DNA of 50,532 nt from Alphaproteobacteria bacterium (GTDB lineage: Bacteria; Pseudomonadota; Alphaproteobacteria; DSM-16000; Inquilinaceae). This document shows, piece by piece, positions 1 through 7,064 of the stretch (the stretch's first letter is position 1; every line of letters starts with the position of its first letter). The stretch is taken from NCBI GenBank assembly GCA_028284045.1, contig JANQSN010000023.1, positions 1 through 50,532 on the forward strand, written 5' to 3'. A program made the translations under genes and the position numbers. The notes under the pieces were generated by a model. It had not been told where the DNA came from. It ran no database searches and saw only the letters and a program-made list of their open reading frames with translations.

Positions 1-234
1 GTTGCGGTTGGCCCGCGTTTCCTGAGGGGCTAACCTGATTGGGTGCTGTTCCTGATCGATGATCGGGTTGCGGTTGGCCCGCGTTTCCTGAGGGGCTAAC
101 CTATATCGGCACGGACGCCGCCGCCATCATTCGTTGCGGTTGGCCCGCGTTTCCTGAGGGGCTAACCTCAGGTGCCATGGCTCGCCTTCTTCCGCCGGGT
201 TGCGGTTGGCCCGCGTTTCCTGAGGGGCTAACCT
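1..234 (+). CRISPR. Type II-C CRISPR array, right end (4 repeats, 3 spacers)
   Basis: Four identical 36-nt repeats lie at 1-36, 67-102, 133-168 and 199-234, separated by three different 30-nt spacers. The repeat begins GTTGCGGTTGGCCCGCG and ends GGGGCTAACCT. The first repeat starts at base 1, so the array continues outside the window. The GTTG start, as in other type II repeats, and the match to the tracrRNA anti-repeat at 5390-5423 both show that crRNA is read on the + strand, toward cas2. In Neisseria-type II-C arrays each repeat ends in its own -10 element. Here the repeat ends TAACCT, a weak -10-like match, so promoters inside the repeats are possible but unproven. No leader is visible. 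Confidence 0.97.
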
Positions 235-246
235 GGATATCCACTC

Positions 247-276
247 AAGCCTCTGATATCAGAGGCTTTTTCTTTT
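247..276 (+). terminator. Intrinsic terminator of the CRISPR array
   Basis: A perfect 22-bp palindrome, AAGCCTCTGATATCAGAGGC plus TT (247-268), runs straight into a T-rich tract (267-276) on the + strand, 12 nt after the last repeat. The - strand has no T tract after the hairpin. It therefore fits termination of the pre-crRNA rather than of the converging cas transcript. Confidence 0.75.
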
Positions 277-306
277 TCGTGCCGGGCAGAAACCGGAAGC
301 TCTGGC

Positions 307-639
307 TCAGAACAGCGCGAGTTGGCCCGGGTTTTCGCGGGGTTCCTGACGTTCCCGATTCCGGAAGCAGATGATGTTCTCGTACTGCTTGTCGGTGAAT
401 TGCAGGACATCGACGATGCCTCCCGGCGGGATTGCGCCTTCGACCTTCGCGCAGACGGCGCTGACACCGTCCTTGCCGCTGACATGCTTCATGTAAACAG
501 ACAGCTGTGCCATCTGAAAACCCTGATCTTTCAAGAAAAGCCGGAAATCGTTTGCCCGTTTGCGTTGCGCCTTGGTCAGTACCGGCAGGTCGAACATCAC
601 CATCACCCACATGATCCGATATCCGCTGAGATGGCTCAT
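307..639 (-). CDS. cas2: CRISPR-associated endonuclease Cas2 (type II)
   Basis: The 110-residue protein matches type II Cas2. It opens with a short lead, then MWVMVMFDLPV, the first ferredoxin-fold strand with the metal-binding Asp (D17). The middle segment LSVYMKHVSGK and the strand GIVDVLQFTDKQYENI are also typical. Cas2 forms the spacer-integration complex with Cas1. The gene starts 12 bp after the cas1 stop, last in the cas9-cas1-cas2 order. No Shine-Dalgarno is evident, so translation may be coupled to cas1, and a start at the internal Met10 cannot be excluded. Confidence 0.95.
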   Translation of the reverse strand: MSHLSGYRIMWVMVMFDLPVLTKAQRKRANDFRLFLKDQGFQMAQLSVYMKHVSGKDGVSAVCAKVEGAIPPGGIVDVLQFTDKQYENIICFRNRERQEPRENPGQLALF

Positions 640-651
640 GTCCGGGGAGGC

Positions 652-1557
652 TCAGGGCGCCGTGTCCAGCGGCAGCGGTGGGCCGGGAAACTCCAGCGCC
701 CGCCGTTCCTTCAAGAACACCTGGGCCAGGCTGGCAGCCAACCGGTCCAGGCAGACCTGCAAAGGGCTGGCACCGCGCGGGCCGGCGAGGTCGAGCGTCA
801 TGGTCTCCGCCAAGGTCTGCTTGGCCGCCGTCGTCACCGCCGTATCGCCGGTGTCGAGCAGCCGGCGAACCGCGAGATCGACCCAAGGCCGGAACGGCTC
901 CATCACGTCGTCGGCGAGGCGCAGGGCATCGCCCCGGCTCTGGTGGTTCAACGACAGCGACGGGTGCAGGCCGCTCGCCAGCACGGCGCGGGCGGCCCCG
1001 GCCCGCAGCACCGTGTAGCCGTAGTTCAGCAGGGCATTGGCTCCGTCGGCCGCGCGGTCGCGCCGGAAGTCGGACCCCAGCATGTTGGGCCAGTAGCGGC
1101 GCGCCGCCTGCGCTTCGACATTGCCGGGATCGCCGGACGGGATGCCGCGGGCCAGCGCGCGCAGGCCCGGATGCGGCGCGCCCACCAAGTCCAACGCGTC
1201 GGCCTGGGCGAGAATCTTGGCCCTCACCAGGTCCCGCCACAGGCGCTTTCGCGTCGGCAGGGTGGCGTCGGCCTGGGCCTGCATGCGGCGGCCCTGCTCG
1301 TGATGTCCGTCGACCGGCCAGAGCATCGCCGTCGGTGCGTGATTGCGTCCGCACACCACCAGCGGCGCGTTGCGCGCCGCCAGACGCTCGCACAGCGCGG
1401 CGGAGAAGGTGGCGCCGTGGCCGTGCACGACCACCGCCCCTATGTCGTCGAGGGGGACCTCGCCGAGCTTGGCGCCAGCCTTGCTGAGCTTCAGAAATCC
1501 CCGCTCCACTGAGAGGTGGACGCCGTCACTCGCCACCTCCACCAACCGTCCCAGCAT
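652..1557 (-). CDS. cas1: CRISPR-associated integrase Cas1 (type II)
   Basis: The 301-residue protein is a type II Cas1. The metal ligands are visible as E148 (in NVEAQAARRYWPNM), H205 (in LNHQSRGDAL) and E220 (in DDVMEPFRPWVD). They have nearly the same spacing as in the Streptococcus pyogenes protein. It inserts new spacers together with Cas2. The start at MLGRLVEV lies inside the 3' end of cas9 (32-bp overlap in another frame), so cas9 and cas1 are probably translationally coupled. The longer reading frame upstream of this Met only shadows cas9. No csn2 or cas4 is present, which defines subtype II-C. Confidence 0.96.
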   Translation of the reverse strand: MLGRLVEVASDGVHLSVERGFLKLSKAGAKLGEVPLDDIGAVVVHGHGATFSAALCERLAARNAPLVVCGRNHAPTAMLWPVDGHHEQGRRMQAQADATLPTRKRLWRDLVRAKILAQADALDLVGAPHPGLRALARGIPSGDPGNVEAQAARRYWPNMLGSDFRRDRAADGANALLNYGYTVLRAGAARAVLASGLHPSLSLNHQSRGDALRLADDVMEPFRPWVDLAVRRLLDTGDTAVTTAAKQTLAETMTLDLAGPRGASPLQVCLDRLAASLAQVFLKERRALEFPGPPLPLDTAP

Positions 1558-4500
1558 CGTCGAACCCCGGATCGAAGACGCGGCCGGCCTCGTCGACATG
1601 GACGAGCCGGGCGGCGCGTTCGCGCAGCTTCCCGAAATTGGCGAAATCCCAGCGGAACAGGTCCTCGTCGTCGTCATGGCGCGCCTGAAGCTGGCCGCCT
1701 TCGAAATGCTCCGCCAGTGCCAGAGTATTACTGCTCGGCTGCAGTTTCACGACCCGCATGATACGTCTTTGTCCATGTGTATCTTCAAGCGCCAATAGAT
1801 CGTTCTTGCGGACCCGCATGATCAACCGGGAATCGGGATGTGCGGATCGCCAAGCGGGCACGAACGCCCCGGACCAAGCGCCTGGCCCTTGGTTGGCGTC
1901 GAACCGGCTGACGCCCGCGCCGTGCCACTTGCCGTCCGATGTTTGGAAGATGTCGACGCAATAGTTTTCTCCTGGAATCAACGCCTTGACGTACTGTTCC
2001 TGCGCTCCGTGACGAATGGTTCGGTAGTCCGCTTCCACCTTGTGGACCCGAACGCGCCGGTGACGGCTGGTCTCGGCGTAAGCCTGAAGAGCCGCCTTGA
2101 AAGCGTTGCCCGACTTTCCCTCGGTCGCCGCCAGCAGTTCCTTGCGGATGCGGTCGTCGCCAATGCTGGCTACCTCCTTCGGGGTGAGGCTGATGATCGG
2201 CTTGCGGCTGGCCAGCCGGGCCTCGCCGGAGCGCGGGTCCTGGACGACGCCGTACGCCGTGTCCTCGTGCAGAGCACCGGCCAGGCCGTGTTCCTTCTTG
2301 TGGGAGACGGTGAGGCGGCGGATCGCCGTCTCCACATCGTCGCGCAAGGTCGGCCAGGGCGGGGCGAGGCCGGCCAGCAGTCGTTCCGACGACGTTTCGG
2401 AGTCCTTCTCGCGGGCGTGGTCGGCCGCCTTCTTCAGCATCGGCCGGTCGGTCAGCGCGACGACGATGGCATCGATGACGTGGTGGCGGTGGTCGTCGCG
2501 GTTCTTGCGCGCCGGGGCGTCTGGGGCATCGGGCCGGTTGCCGCCCGGCAGCACGCTGTTGAGCCCCCAGGTGGCACGCAGGTCCGCCGTCAGCCGGCCC
2601 GGGGTTACCCAGACATGCGACGCCGCCGCATCGCCGCCGCCGTAGATGGACCCCAGATAGGCGCGGGTCAGCCGCGCAATGGTCTTGGTGTCGTTGAGCT
2701 GGCGGGCGAGGAACCCGCTGTCCTCGTCGAAGCGGTCCATGGCGTCCGGCGCGAAGCGCCAGCTCTTCTGCGATGGCAGGTCGGTGGCGCGGTCTTTGAT
2801 CGCTGCCCAGTCGTAGTCTGCCGGCGAGTGGCCGAACGCCTCGTAGGGGGAGCGCCCCGCCTTGTCCCGGTTGGCCTGGCGGGTGACCAGGATCTTGTTG
2901 TTGAACCCATCGTCCAGCGTGCGTGCAAAGGGCAGGATGTGGTCGATCTCGATCTCGGCGGACAGCAGGAGTTTCGCGCCGATCGGTCGGCCGGTCAGGA
3001 CGCAGCATCGCCGCTCGATGGGCAGCTCGTCCCACAAGCGCAGCTTCAGGCGGTTCACGTAGGTATCGGCGACGCCGTGGTTTGCGAGGATCCGGCGCCG
3101 CCGCTCGTTATCGTCCTGGTGGCCCTTCTGCTCGCGCTCCAGCTCCGACTTGCGTTTCGCGGACAGGGGCAGGTCTCGGGCCAGCTCCACAACGATCTGT
3201 GCCGGCGGGCCGAAGCGCTTGATCAGCGCGTTGACCGTCTTGCGCACCTGGTTCAGCGAGACATGGACCGACGGGTTGGCAAGCTTGCCGATGCGCTTCT
3301 CGACCGGATCGGCCGGATCGCCGGTGCCGAAGGCGACGGAGCGTTCCAGGACCTCGCCGTAATAGGGCAGCTTGCGGTCGTGGATGACGCCGTGCCCGCC
3401 GAAGGCACGATGGTCGGGATAACCGGCGGCGACCACCGCCTTGTCGTAGCTGACGACGCCTTTGCTGAGTTCGCGCAGCACGGCGCTATTGGCGATGCGG
3501 CCGAGCCCCTGGTGGCCGTCCGGTAGCGGCAGATCCACGATCTTGTGCGCCGCCGCGGGCGACAGCGAAAACCGGCGCGCAAGCCAATCCGCCAGTGCAT
3601 CAGCATCGCCGATGGTCAGCCAGTGCTCGGCCTCCCGCTCGTCGAGGTCGAGAGCTTGGGCGACGGCGTCCACGATCCGGGTGAAGGATGCTCGGATATG
3701 GTCGGGCGTGCGGTCGGTCAACGGCTCCAGACCCAAGAGGATCTCCACCACCGCGTCCTGCACCGTCAGCGGCAGCTTGTGCCAGTCCTTGCCCCAGGCG
3801 GCCTTGCCGGCGAGCAGGGCGGCGGTGTGGTCGCCTTCGATCTGCTTGCGCTTTTCCGACTCCAGGTTGAAGGCAATGTCGGTGTGGAAACCGAGCGCCT
3901 TGCGCATGGCATCGAAGGTCAGTGCCTTCTGCGACAGCGCTTTGGTCGCAAGGCGTTCGCGCTGATCAAGGGCCAGCGGCTGTTGCGTCTCCCCAGCGCG
4001 GCCGTAGCGCAGGCTGTTCAGGGTCTCGTAGATCCGCCGGCGCTGCGACGACGGCAGCGCCCAGGGGGCGCGCAGATCCTGGCCATCGGGATCAAGGGTG
4101 CAGCGCCCGACCGGCTGGGGCTTCAGCGGCCGCTGGAAGGCCAGGATCTCCCGCAGCGTCTCTCTCGCTTGTTCGGTCAGCAGGGCCGGGTGGTGGGGCT
4201 GCTGGGCCGCCCAAAGCTTATCGAACTCGTCGAGGATCAGATCGCGGGTCGGGTAGAATTCGTAGAACGCCTTCGTCCCTTCGCCATGCAGTCGGGCGCG
4301 GGTTGCGGCGTGCGGATCGTGATCCAGTCGCCGCCGGCCGAACAGTTCGCCCAGCGTCTCGGCGCCTCGGGCTTCCATGTCCTCCAGCGTGCGTCTTGTG
4401 GCCTCGGCGATCTTGCCTTTGTCGGCGTCGGCCTTGTCGAGCTTGCGGTTCGACTTGAAGCCCCGGCGCTGCTGAAGGTGGAAGAGGGCACGGCCGAGCT

Positions 4501-4888
4501 GATGCGGCGTCAGCGCCTCTGCCAGGCCGCGGGCGCGCAGGCGCCACGGATCGTAGGTCTTGCGGATTTCGTCCGCCCCGTTGCGGCCGCGTCCGGTCGG
4601 GTTCTCCAACGCCTTTCGCGCCGCCGGGTCCGACGGCATCAACCCGAAGCGGACCAGCGCGTCCAGAAAAGCGTCTCGCCGGTCAAGTTTGCGGTCTCGG
4701 TTGCGCCGCATGCCGCGCGGGATGCGGCGTTGGACCGCCAGCGACTGCTTGTCCTTCGGGTTGCGCCCGTCGGAGAAGATCCGCACCCCGGCGTCATCAA
4801 GACCGGCCGGCTCTCCGGCTTGATCCAAGCGAACCGCCGCCCATCCCAGAGAATTCGATCCAACATCTAACCCTAAACGCCAAGACAT
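1526..4888 (-). CDS. cas9: Type II-C CRISPR RNA-guided endonuclease Cas9
   Basis: The 1120-residue protein has the length of compact II-C Cas9. In order it shows RuvC-I (LGLDVGSNSLGWAAV, D8), the Arg-rich bridge helix (RRIPRGMRRNRDRKLDRR, about 53-72), a recognition lobe, RuvC-II (IVVELARDLP, E568), HNH (EIEIDHILPFA, H650, then NNKILVTRQANRDK) and RuvC-III (HHVIDAIVVAL, H803 and D806). A C-terminal PAM-interacting region follows. All catalytic residues are present, so it should be an active dsDNA nuclease using crRNA plus the tracrRNA at 5389. The start has GGAG 8 nt upstream. It follows the small ORF at 4944-5174 and overlaps cas1. Confidence 0.98.
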   Translation of the reverse strand: MSWRLGLDVGSNSLGWAAVRLDQAGEPAGLDDAGVRIFSDGRNPKDKQSLAVQRRIPRGMRRNRDRKLDRRDAFLDALVRFGLMPSDPAARKALENPTGRGRNGADEIRKTYDPWRLRARGLAEALTPHQLGRALFHLQQRRGFKSNRKLDKADADKGKIAEATRRTLEDMEARGAETLGELFGRRRLDHDPHAATRARLHGEGTKAFYEFYPTRDLILDEFDKLWAAQQPHHPALLTEQARETLREILAFQRPLKPQPVGRCTLDPDGQDLRAPWALPSSQRRRIYETLNSLRYGRAGETQQPLALDQRERLATKALSQKALTFDAMRKALGFHTDIAFNLESEKRKQIEGDHTAALLAGKAAWGKDWHKLPLTVQDAVVEILLGLEPLTDRTPDHIRASFTRIVDAVAQALDLDEREAEHWLTIGDADALADWLARRFSLSPAAAHKIVDLPLPDGHQGLGRIANSAVLRELSKGVVSYDKAVVAAGYPDHRAFGGHGVIHDRKLPYYGEVLERSVAFGTGDPADPVEKRIGKLANPSVHVSLNQVRKTVNALIKRFGPPAQIVVELARDLPLSAKRKSELEREQKGHQDDNERRRRILANHGVADTYVNRLKLRLWDELPIERRCCVLTGRPIGAKLLLSAEIEIDHILPFARTLDDGFNNKILVTRQANRDKAGRSPYEAFGHSPADYDWAAIKDRATDLPSQKSWRFAPDAMDRFDEDSGFLARQLNDTKTIARLTRAYLGSIYGGGDAAASHVWVTPGRLTADLRATWGLNSVLPGGNRPDAPDAPARKNRDDHRHHVIDAIVVALTDRPMLKKAADHAREKDSETSSERLLAGLAPPWPTLRDDVETAIRRLTVSHKKEHGLAGALHEDTAYGVVQDPRSGEARLASRKPIISLTPKEVASIGDDRIRKELLAATEGKSGNAFKAALQAYAETSRHRRVRVHKVEADYRTIRHGAQEQYVKALIPGENYCVDIFQTSDGKWHGAGVSRFDANQGPGAWSGAFVPAWRSAHPDSRLIMRVRKNDLLALEDTHGQRRIMRVVKLQPSSNTLALAEHFEGGQLQARHDDDEDLFRWDFANFGKLRERAARLVHVDEAGRVFDPGFDDAGTVGGGGE

Positions 4889-4943
4889 CTAGTAGCTCCA
4901 AATATACTTTTCGGCTTTTCATAAATTCATCTTCAGAAGTTTG

Positions 4944-5174
4944 TCAGCGTTGTCGATAGCGATTTCTTCTTCTGCGCCCATTCAAAATAAATAACTCTGC
5001 GATTCGATCTTCAACCATCTTATCTTGGTTTTGGGAAAATTCGATTGCATCTCGATATTGTTGATCACGTTGACGCAATCTGCTTCTCGCTTTACTGATA
5101 AGATCCTGTGCTGTTATCAAATCCAATTCGACTTGCTCGTCGGGATCTCGATTCAGTTTCTTCCGTCGCCGCAT
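4944..5174 (-). CDS. Small basic, coiled-coil-like protein upstream of cas9 (unknown)
   Basis: This 76-residue ORF is not a family I recognise. It has an Arg/Lys-rich start (MRRRKKLNRD), a long charged helix rich in Asp, Glu, Gln and Arg with likely coiled-coil character, and an Arg-rich tail (NGRRRRNRYRQR). An internal ATG at 5174 is chosen over 5186 because GAGGA sits 5 nt before it. The gene reads in the cas direction, ends 55 bp before cas9 and lies in AT-richer DNA than its surroundings. It is probably the first gene of the cas transcript. A regulatory or accessory role is only inference from position. Confidence 0.5.
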   Translation of the reverse strand: MRRRKKLNRDPDEQVELDLITAQDLISKARSRLRQRDQQYRDAIEFSQNQDKMVEDRIAELFILNGRRRRNRYRQR

Positions 5175-5225
5175 GTTGATCCTCATCCATCTAGTTGTAG
5201 CGGTCGGCCTGTTGACCGCATCACA

Positions 5226-5237
5226 TTAGCATGCTAA
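5226..5237. promoter_or_regulatory. Palindrome in the presumed cas promoter region
   Basis: A perfect 12-bp palindrome, TTAGCATGCTAA, lies about 50 bp upstream of the small ORF that precedes cas9. On the - strand it contains TAGCAT, a -10-like hexamer. It could be an operator for the cas transcript. No -35 with good spacing is evident. Confidence 0.35.
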
Positions 5238-5245
5238 CACGTTCG

Positions 5246-5302
5246 CACCTAGAGCTGCGGGCGTGAAGTCCGCAAATTTTGAGTGCGAAGCGGCTCTAGG
5301 TG
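5246..5302. repeat. Inverted repeat with nested hairpin beside the degenerate CRISPR repeat
   Basis: CACCTAGAGC (5246-5255) and GCTCTAGGTG (5293-5302) are perfect 10-bp inverted arms. Between them TGCGG (5256-5260) can pair with CCGCA (5270-5274). The right arm is the sequence immediately before the degenerate repeat, where a guide would sit. The left arm would be its target on the - strand. Confidence 0.6.
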
Positions 5303-5337
5303 TTGCGGTTGGCACGTACTCCCAAGAGCTTACTCGA
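5302..5337 (+). repeat. Degenerate CRISPR repeat upstream of the tracrRNA
   Basis: The first 12 bases, GTTGCGGTTGGC, are identical to the array repeat and the rest has diverged. The changes keep complementarity to the tracrRNA: GTTGCGG (5302-5308) pairs with CCGTTAAC (5416-5423, one bulge). GAGCTTA (5326-5332) pairs with TAAGTCTC (5390-5397, one bulge). It could be a vestige of an older array or the repeat half of a self-folding long tracrRNA. Confidence 0.6.
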
Positions 5338-5388
5338 GATGACAGGGTCACAGCAACGAGGTTGCGGAAAAACGGCTATCATGCTCCA

Positions 5389-5470
5389 ATAAGTCTCTCA
5401 GGAAACGCGGTCTCTCCGTTAACAAGGTGAACACCACAAGATGGGCGGCCTTCGGGTCGCCCATTTCGTT
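5389..5470 (+). ncRNA. tracrRNA
   Basis: The anti-repeat spans 5390-5423. CTCAGGAAACGCGG (5397-5410) pairs perfectly with 14 bases of the repeat, and further pairs extend it outward. After an internal loop, CCGTTAAC (5416-5423) pairs with the repeat start GTTGCGG. Next come AAGGTGAACACC, a small nexus-like hairpin, and a 10-bp stem ATGGGCGGCC/GGTCGCCCAT closed by a TTCG tetraloop (5441-5464), followed by TTCGTTT. This is the layout of II-C tracrRNAs. TATCAT at 5377-5382 is a possible -10, but no convincing -35 precedes it. The 5' end is estimated from the anti-repeat. Confidence 0.88.
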
Positions 5471-5568
5471 TGGCTGCGGCGCCGCGCAGAGTCGGTCTTT
5501 GCGGCACCGGTAGGATCTTCACACCCCGCTGAAGGACGTTCTACCGTCTTGCATCACAAGACCCGTCA

Positions 5569-5802
5569 TCAAGTCGGGCCGCGATCCCGGTCGGCGCGGA
5601 TGAGTGTGCTGCTGTCTACGCAGGAACTGAGGCGTAGGCGAAGATGTCTCGCCTTCTCAGCAAACTCGGCTTCGCCGTCCAGCAACGCCGCGCGGAGGAT
5701 CTCTCGGTGCTCGGCCTCCGCCGAACGCCCATGCGCCGCTGCCCGTTGCTTGAGCGCGAGAACGATCCGGTCATCCACGTTTCGAACCGTCAATTGTGGC
5801 AT
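5569..5802 (-). CDS. FitA-like ribbon-helix-helix antitoxin, toxin partner missing
   Basis: The 77-residue protein matches the FitA/VapB family. It has an N-terminal ribbon-helix-helix (QLTVRNVDDRIVLALKQRAAAHGRSAEAEHREIL) and a C-terminal tail ending DSSTLIRADRDRG, which normally occupies the active site of a PIN-domain toxin. The expected overlapping FitB/VapC gene is absent. An ATG overlaps the stop and encodes MTGLV, which resembles a PIN-toxin start, but that frame stops after 16 codons. The gene sits between the tracrRNA and its decayed copy. It looks like an orphan remnant of a toxin-antitoxin pair. Confidence 0.75.
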   Translation of the reverse strand: MPQLTVRNVDDRIVLALKQRAAAHGRSAEAEHREILRAALLDGEAEFAEKARHLRLRLSSCVDSSTLIRADRDRGPT

Positions 5803-5871
5803 GAGCCGCCCGCTCTCTACGATGTATCCTCAATACGGGCGAATCTGCTCGGCGGAATCTCGTCTGACAAT

Positions 5872-5952
5872 CGGTCTCCACGCTAGCAAGGTGAACACCA
5901 CACTAACTGAGGTGTACACCACAAGATGGGCGGCCTTCGGGGCACCCGTTTC
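5872..5952 (+). repeat. Decayed second copy of the tracrRNA 3' half
   Basis: The stretch repeats the tracrRNA tail: AAGGTGAACACCAC and AAGATGGGCGGCCTTCGGG occur in both copies, and the flanks CGGTCTC and GTTTCG or ATTTCG are similar. A 21-nt insertion that itself resembles the nexus (GGTGTACACCAC) separates the two blocks. The anti-repeat part is largely lost, and mismatches weaken the terminal stem (GGGCGGCC against GGGCACCC). It is unlikely to guide Cas9 with the present repeat. The two copies flank the antitoxin gene. Confidence 0.65.
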
Positions 5953-5990
5953 GTCGGCGCGCCGAGAACGGCCGGCCGATCTCGCTGGAC

Positions 5991-7064
5991 TCAGGCGATG
6001 CGCTGGCCGTCCGCGGCGAACACCGCATCGGGGTCCGCCGGCAACTCGACATGGACGGGGTCGCCGTATCGGCTGGCCGGCCAGTCGGCCGCGATGGCGC
6101 TGATGCGGCCGAACGGGCCGGCGACGCTGACCAGCCGACGCCCGCCCAGCGGCAGAGCCTCAATGAACCGTCCGGGAAGACGGTGTTGGCCCGCCTCGCG
6201 GTGCAGAACCACGCGCTCCGGGCGCACCATCAGCCGCACCGGCTGGCCCCACCCGGCGACCGGCGGCGACCGCAGCGCCACGCCGGCGATGTGCCAGAAC
6301 GGGTCCGGGTGAGCGGTGACCAGATTGGCCGGCGGATTGCCCAGGAAGCCGGCGACGAAGGCGGTCTTCGGCGCGTCGAGGATCGCTTGCGGCGCATCGC
6401 ATTGCTCGATACGGCCGCGGTTCATCACCACGATCCGGCTGGCCATGGTCAGCGCCTCGACCTGGTCATGGGTGACATGGACCACGGTGGCGCCGGTCTC
6501 GCGGTGGACCCGCAGCAGTTCGGCCCGCATCTCCACCCGGAGCTGGGCGTCGAGATTGGACAGCGGCTCGTCCAGCAGCAGCAGTCCGGGTTCCGGAGCG
6601 ATGCATCGGGCGATCGCCACCCGTTGCTGCTGACCGCCCGACAGGGTTCCCGGATAGCGGTCGAGATAAGCATCGACCTCCAGGAGCGCCGCGACCGCCG
6701 ACACCCGAGCGCGCCGCGCGGCGGCATCGAGCCCGGCGACCTGCAGCGGCCAGCCGATGTTGCCGGCCACGGTCTTGTGCGGCCACAGCGCATAGCCCTG
6801 GAAGACCATGCCCAGATCCCGCGGCCCCGGCGGCACGGCCACGCCGGCGGCGACATCGGCGACGCGGGCGCCGTTCAGCTCGATCCGGCCGGATGTCGGC
6901 GGCTCCAGCCCCGCCAGCAGGCGCAACAGCGTGGACTTGCCGCAGCCCGAGGGACCGAGAAGAACGCAGAAGTCACCGCGCTCGATGGTCAGATCGATGC
7001 CGTCGAGCGCGGCGTGATCGCCGTAACGCTTGGTCAGGCCGGTCAGCCGGATGGCGGGTTCCAT
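5991..7064 (-). CDS. ABC transporter ATP-binding protein (FbpC/PotA-like)
   Basis: This is a 357-residue importer ATPase. Walker A is GPSGCGKST, the Q-loop lies in MVFQGYALWPHKTV, the signature is LSGGQQQR, Walker B plus D-loop is LLLLDEPLSNLD, and the H-loop is VTHDQVEA. A C-terminal TOBE-like region follows from about residue 240. The ATG overlaps the permease stop (TGATG), so translation is coupled. It powers the permease and binding protein encoded just upstream. The product is cytoplasmic and membrane-associated. The substrate cannot be read from this subunit. Confidence 0.93.
   Translation of the reverse strand: MEPAIRLTGLTKRYGDHAALDGIDLTIERGDFCVLLGPSGCGKSTLLRLLAGLEPPTSGRIELNGARVADVAAGVAVPPGPRDLGMVFQGYALWPHKTVAGNIGWPLQVAGLDAAARRARVSAVAALLEVDAYLDRYPGTLSGGQQQRVAIARCIAPEPGLLLLDEPLSNLDAQLRVEMRAELLRVHRETGATVVHVTHDQVEALTMASRIVVMNRGRIEQCDAPQAILDAPKTAFVAGFLGNPPANLVTAHPDPFWHIAGVALRSPPVAGWGQPVRLMVRPERVVLHREAGQHRLPGRFIEALPLGGRRLVSVAGPFGRISAIAADWPASRYGDPVHVELPADPDAVFAADGQRIA

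Noticed and set aside
5361..5382. TTGCGG and TATCAT as a tracrRNA promoter pair
   Set aside because: The spacing is only about 9 bp, far below the 16-18 bp needed. Only the -10-like TATCAT is kept as a possibility.
5443..5568. PIN-domain toxin downstream of the antitoxin
   Set aside because: The frame that starts correctly ends after 16 codons, and the remaining sequence is the tracrRNA region.
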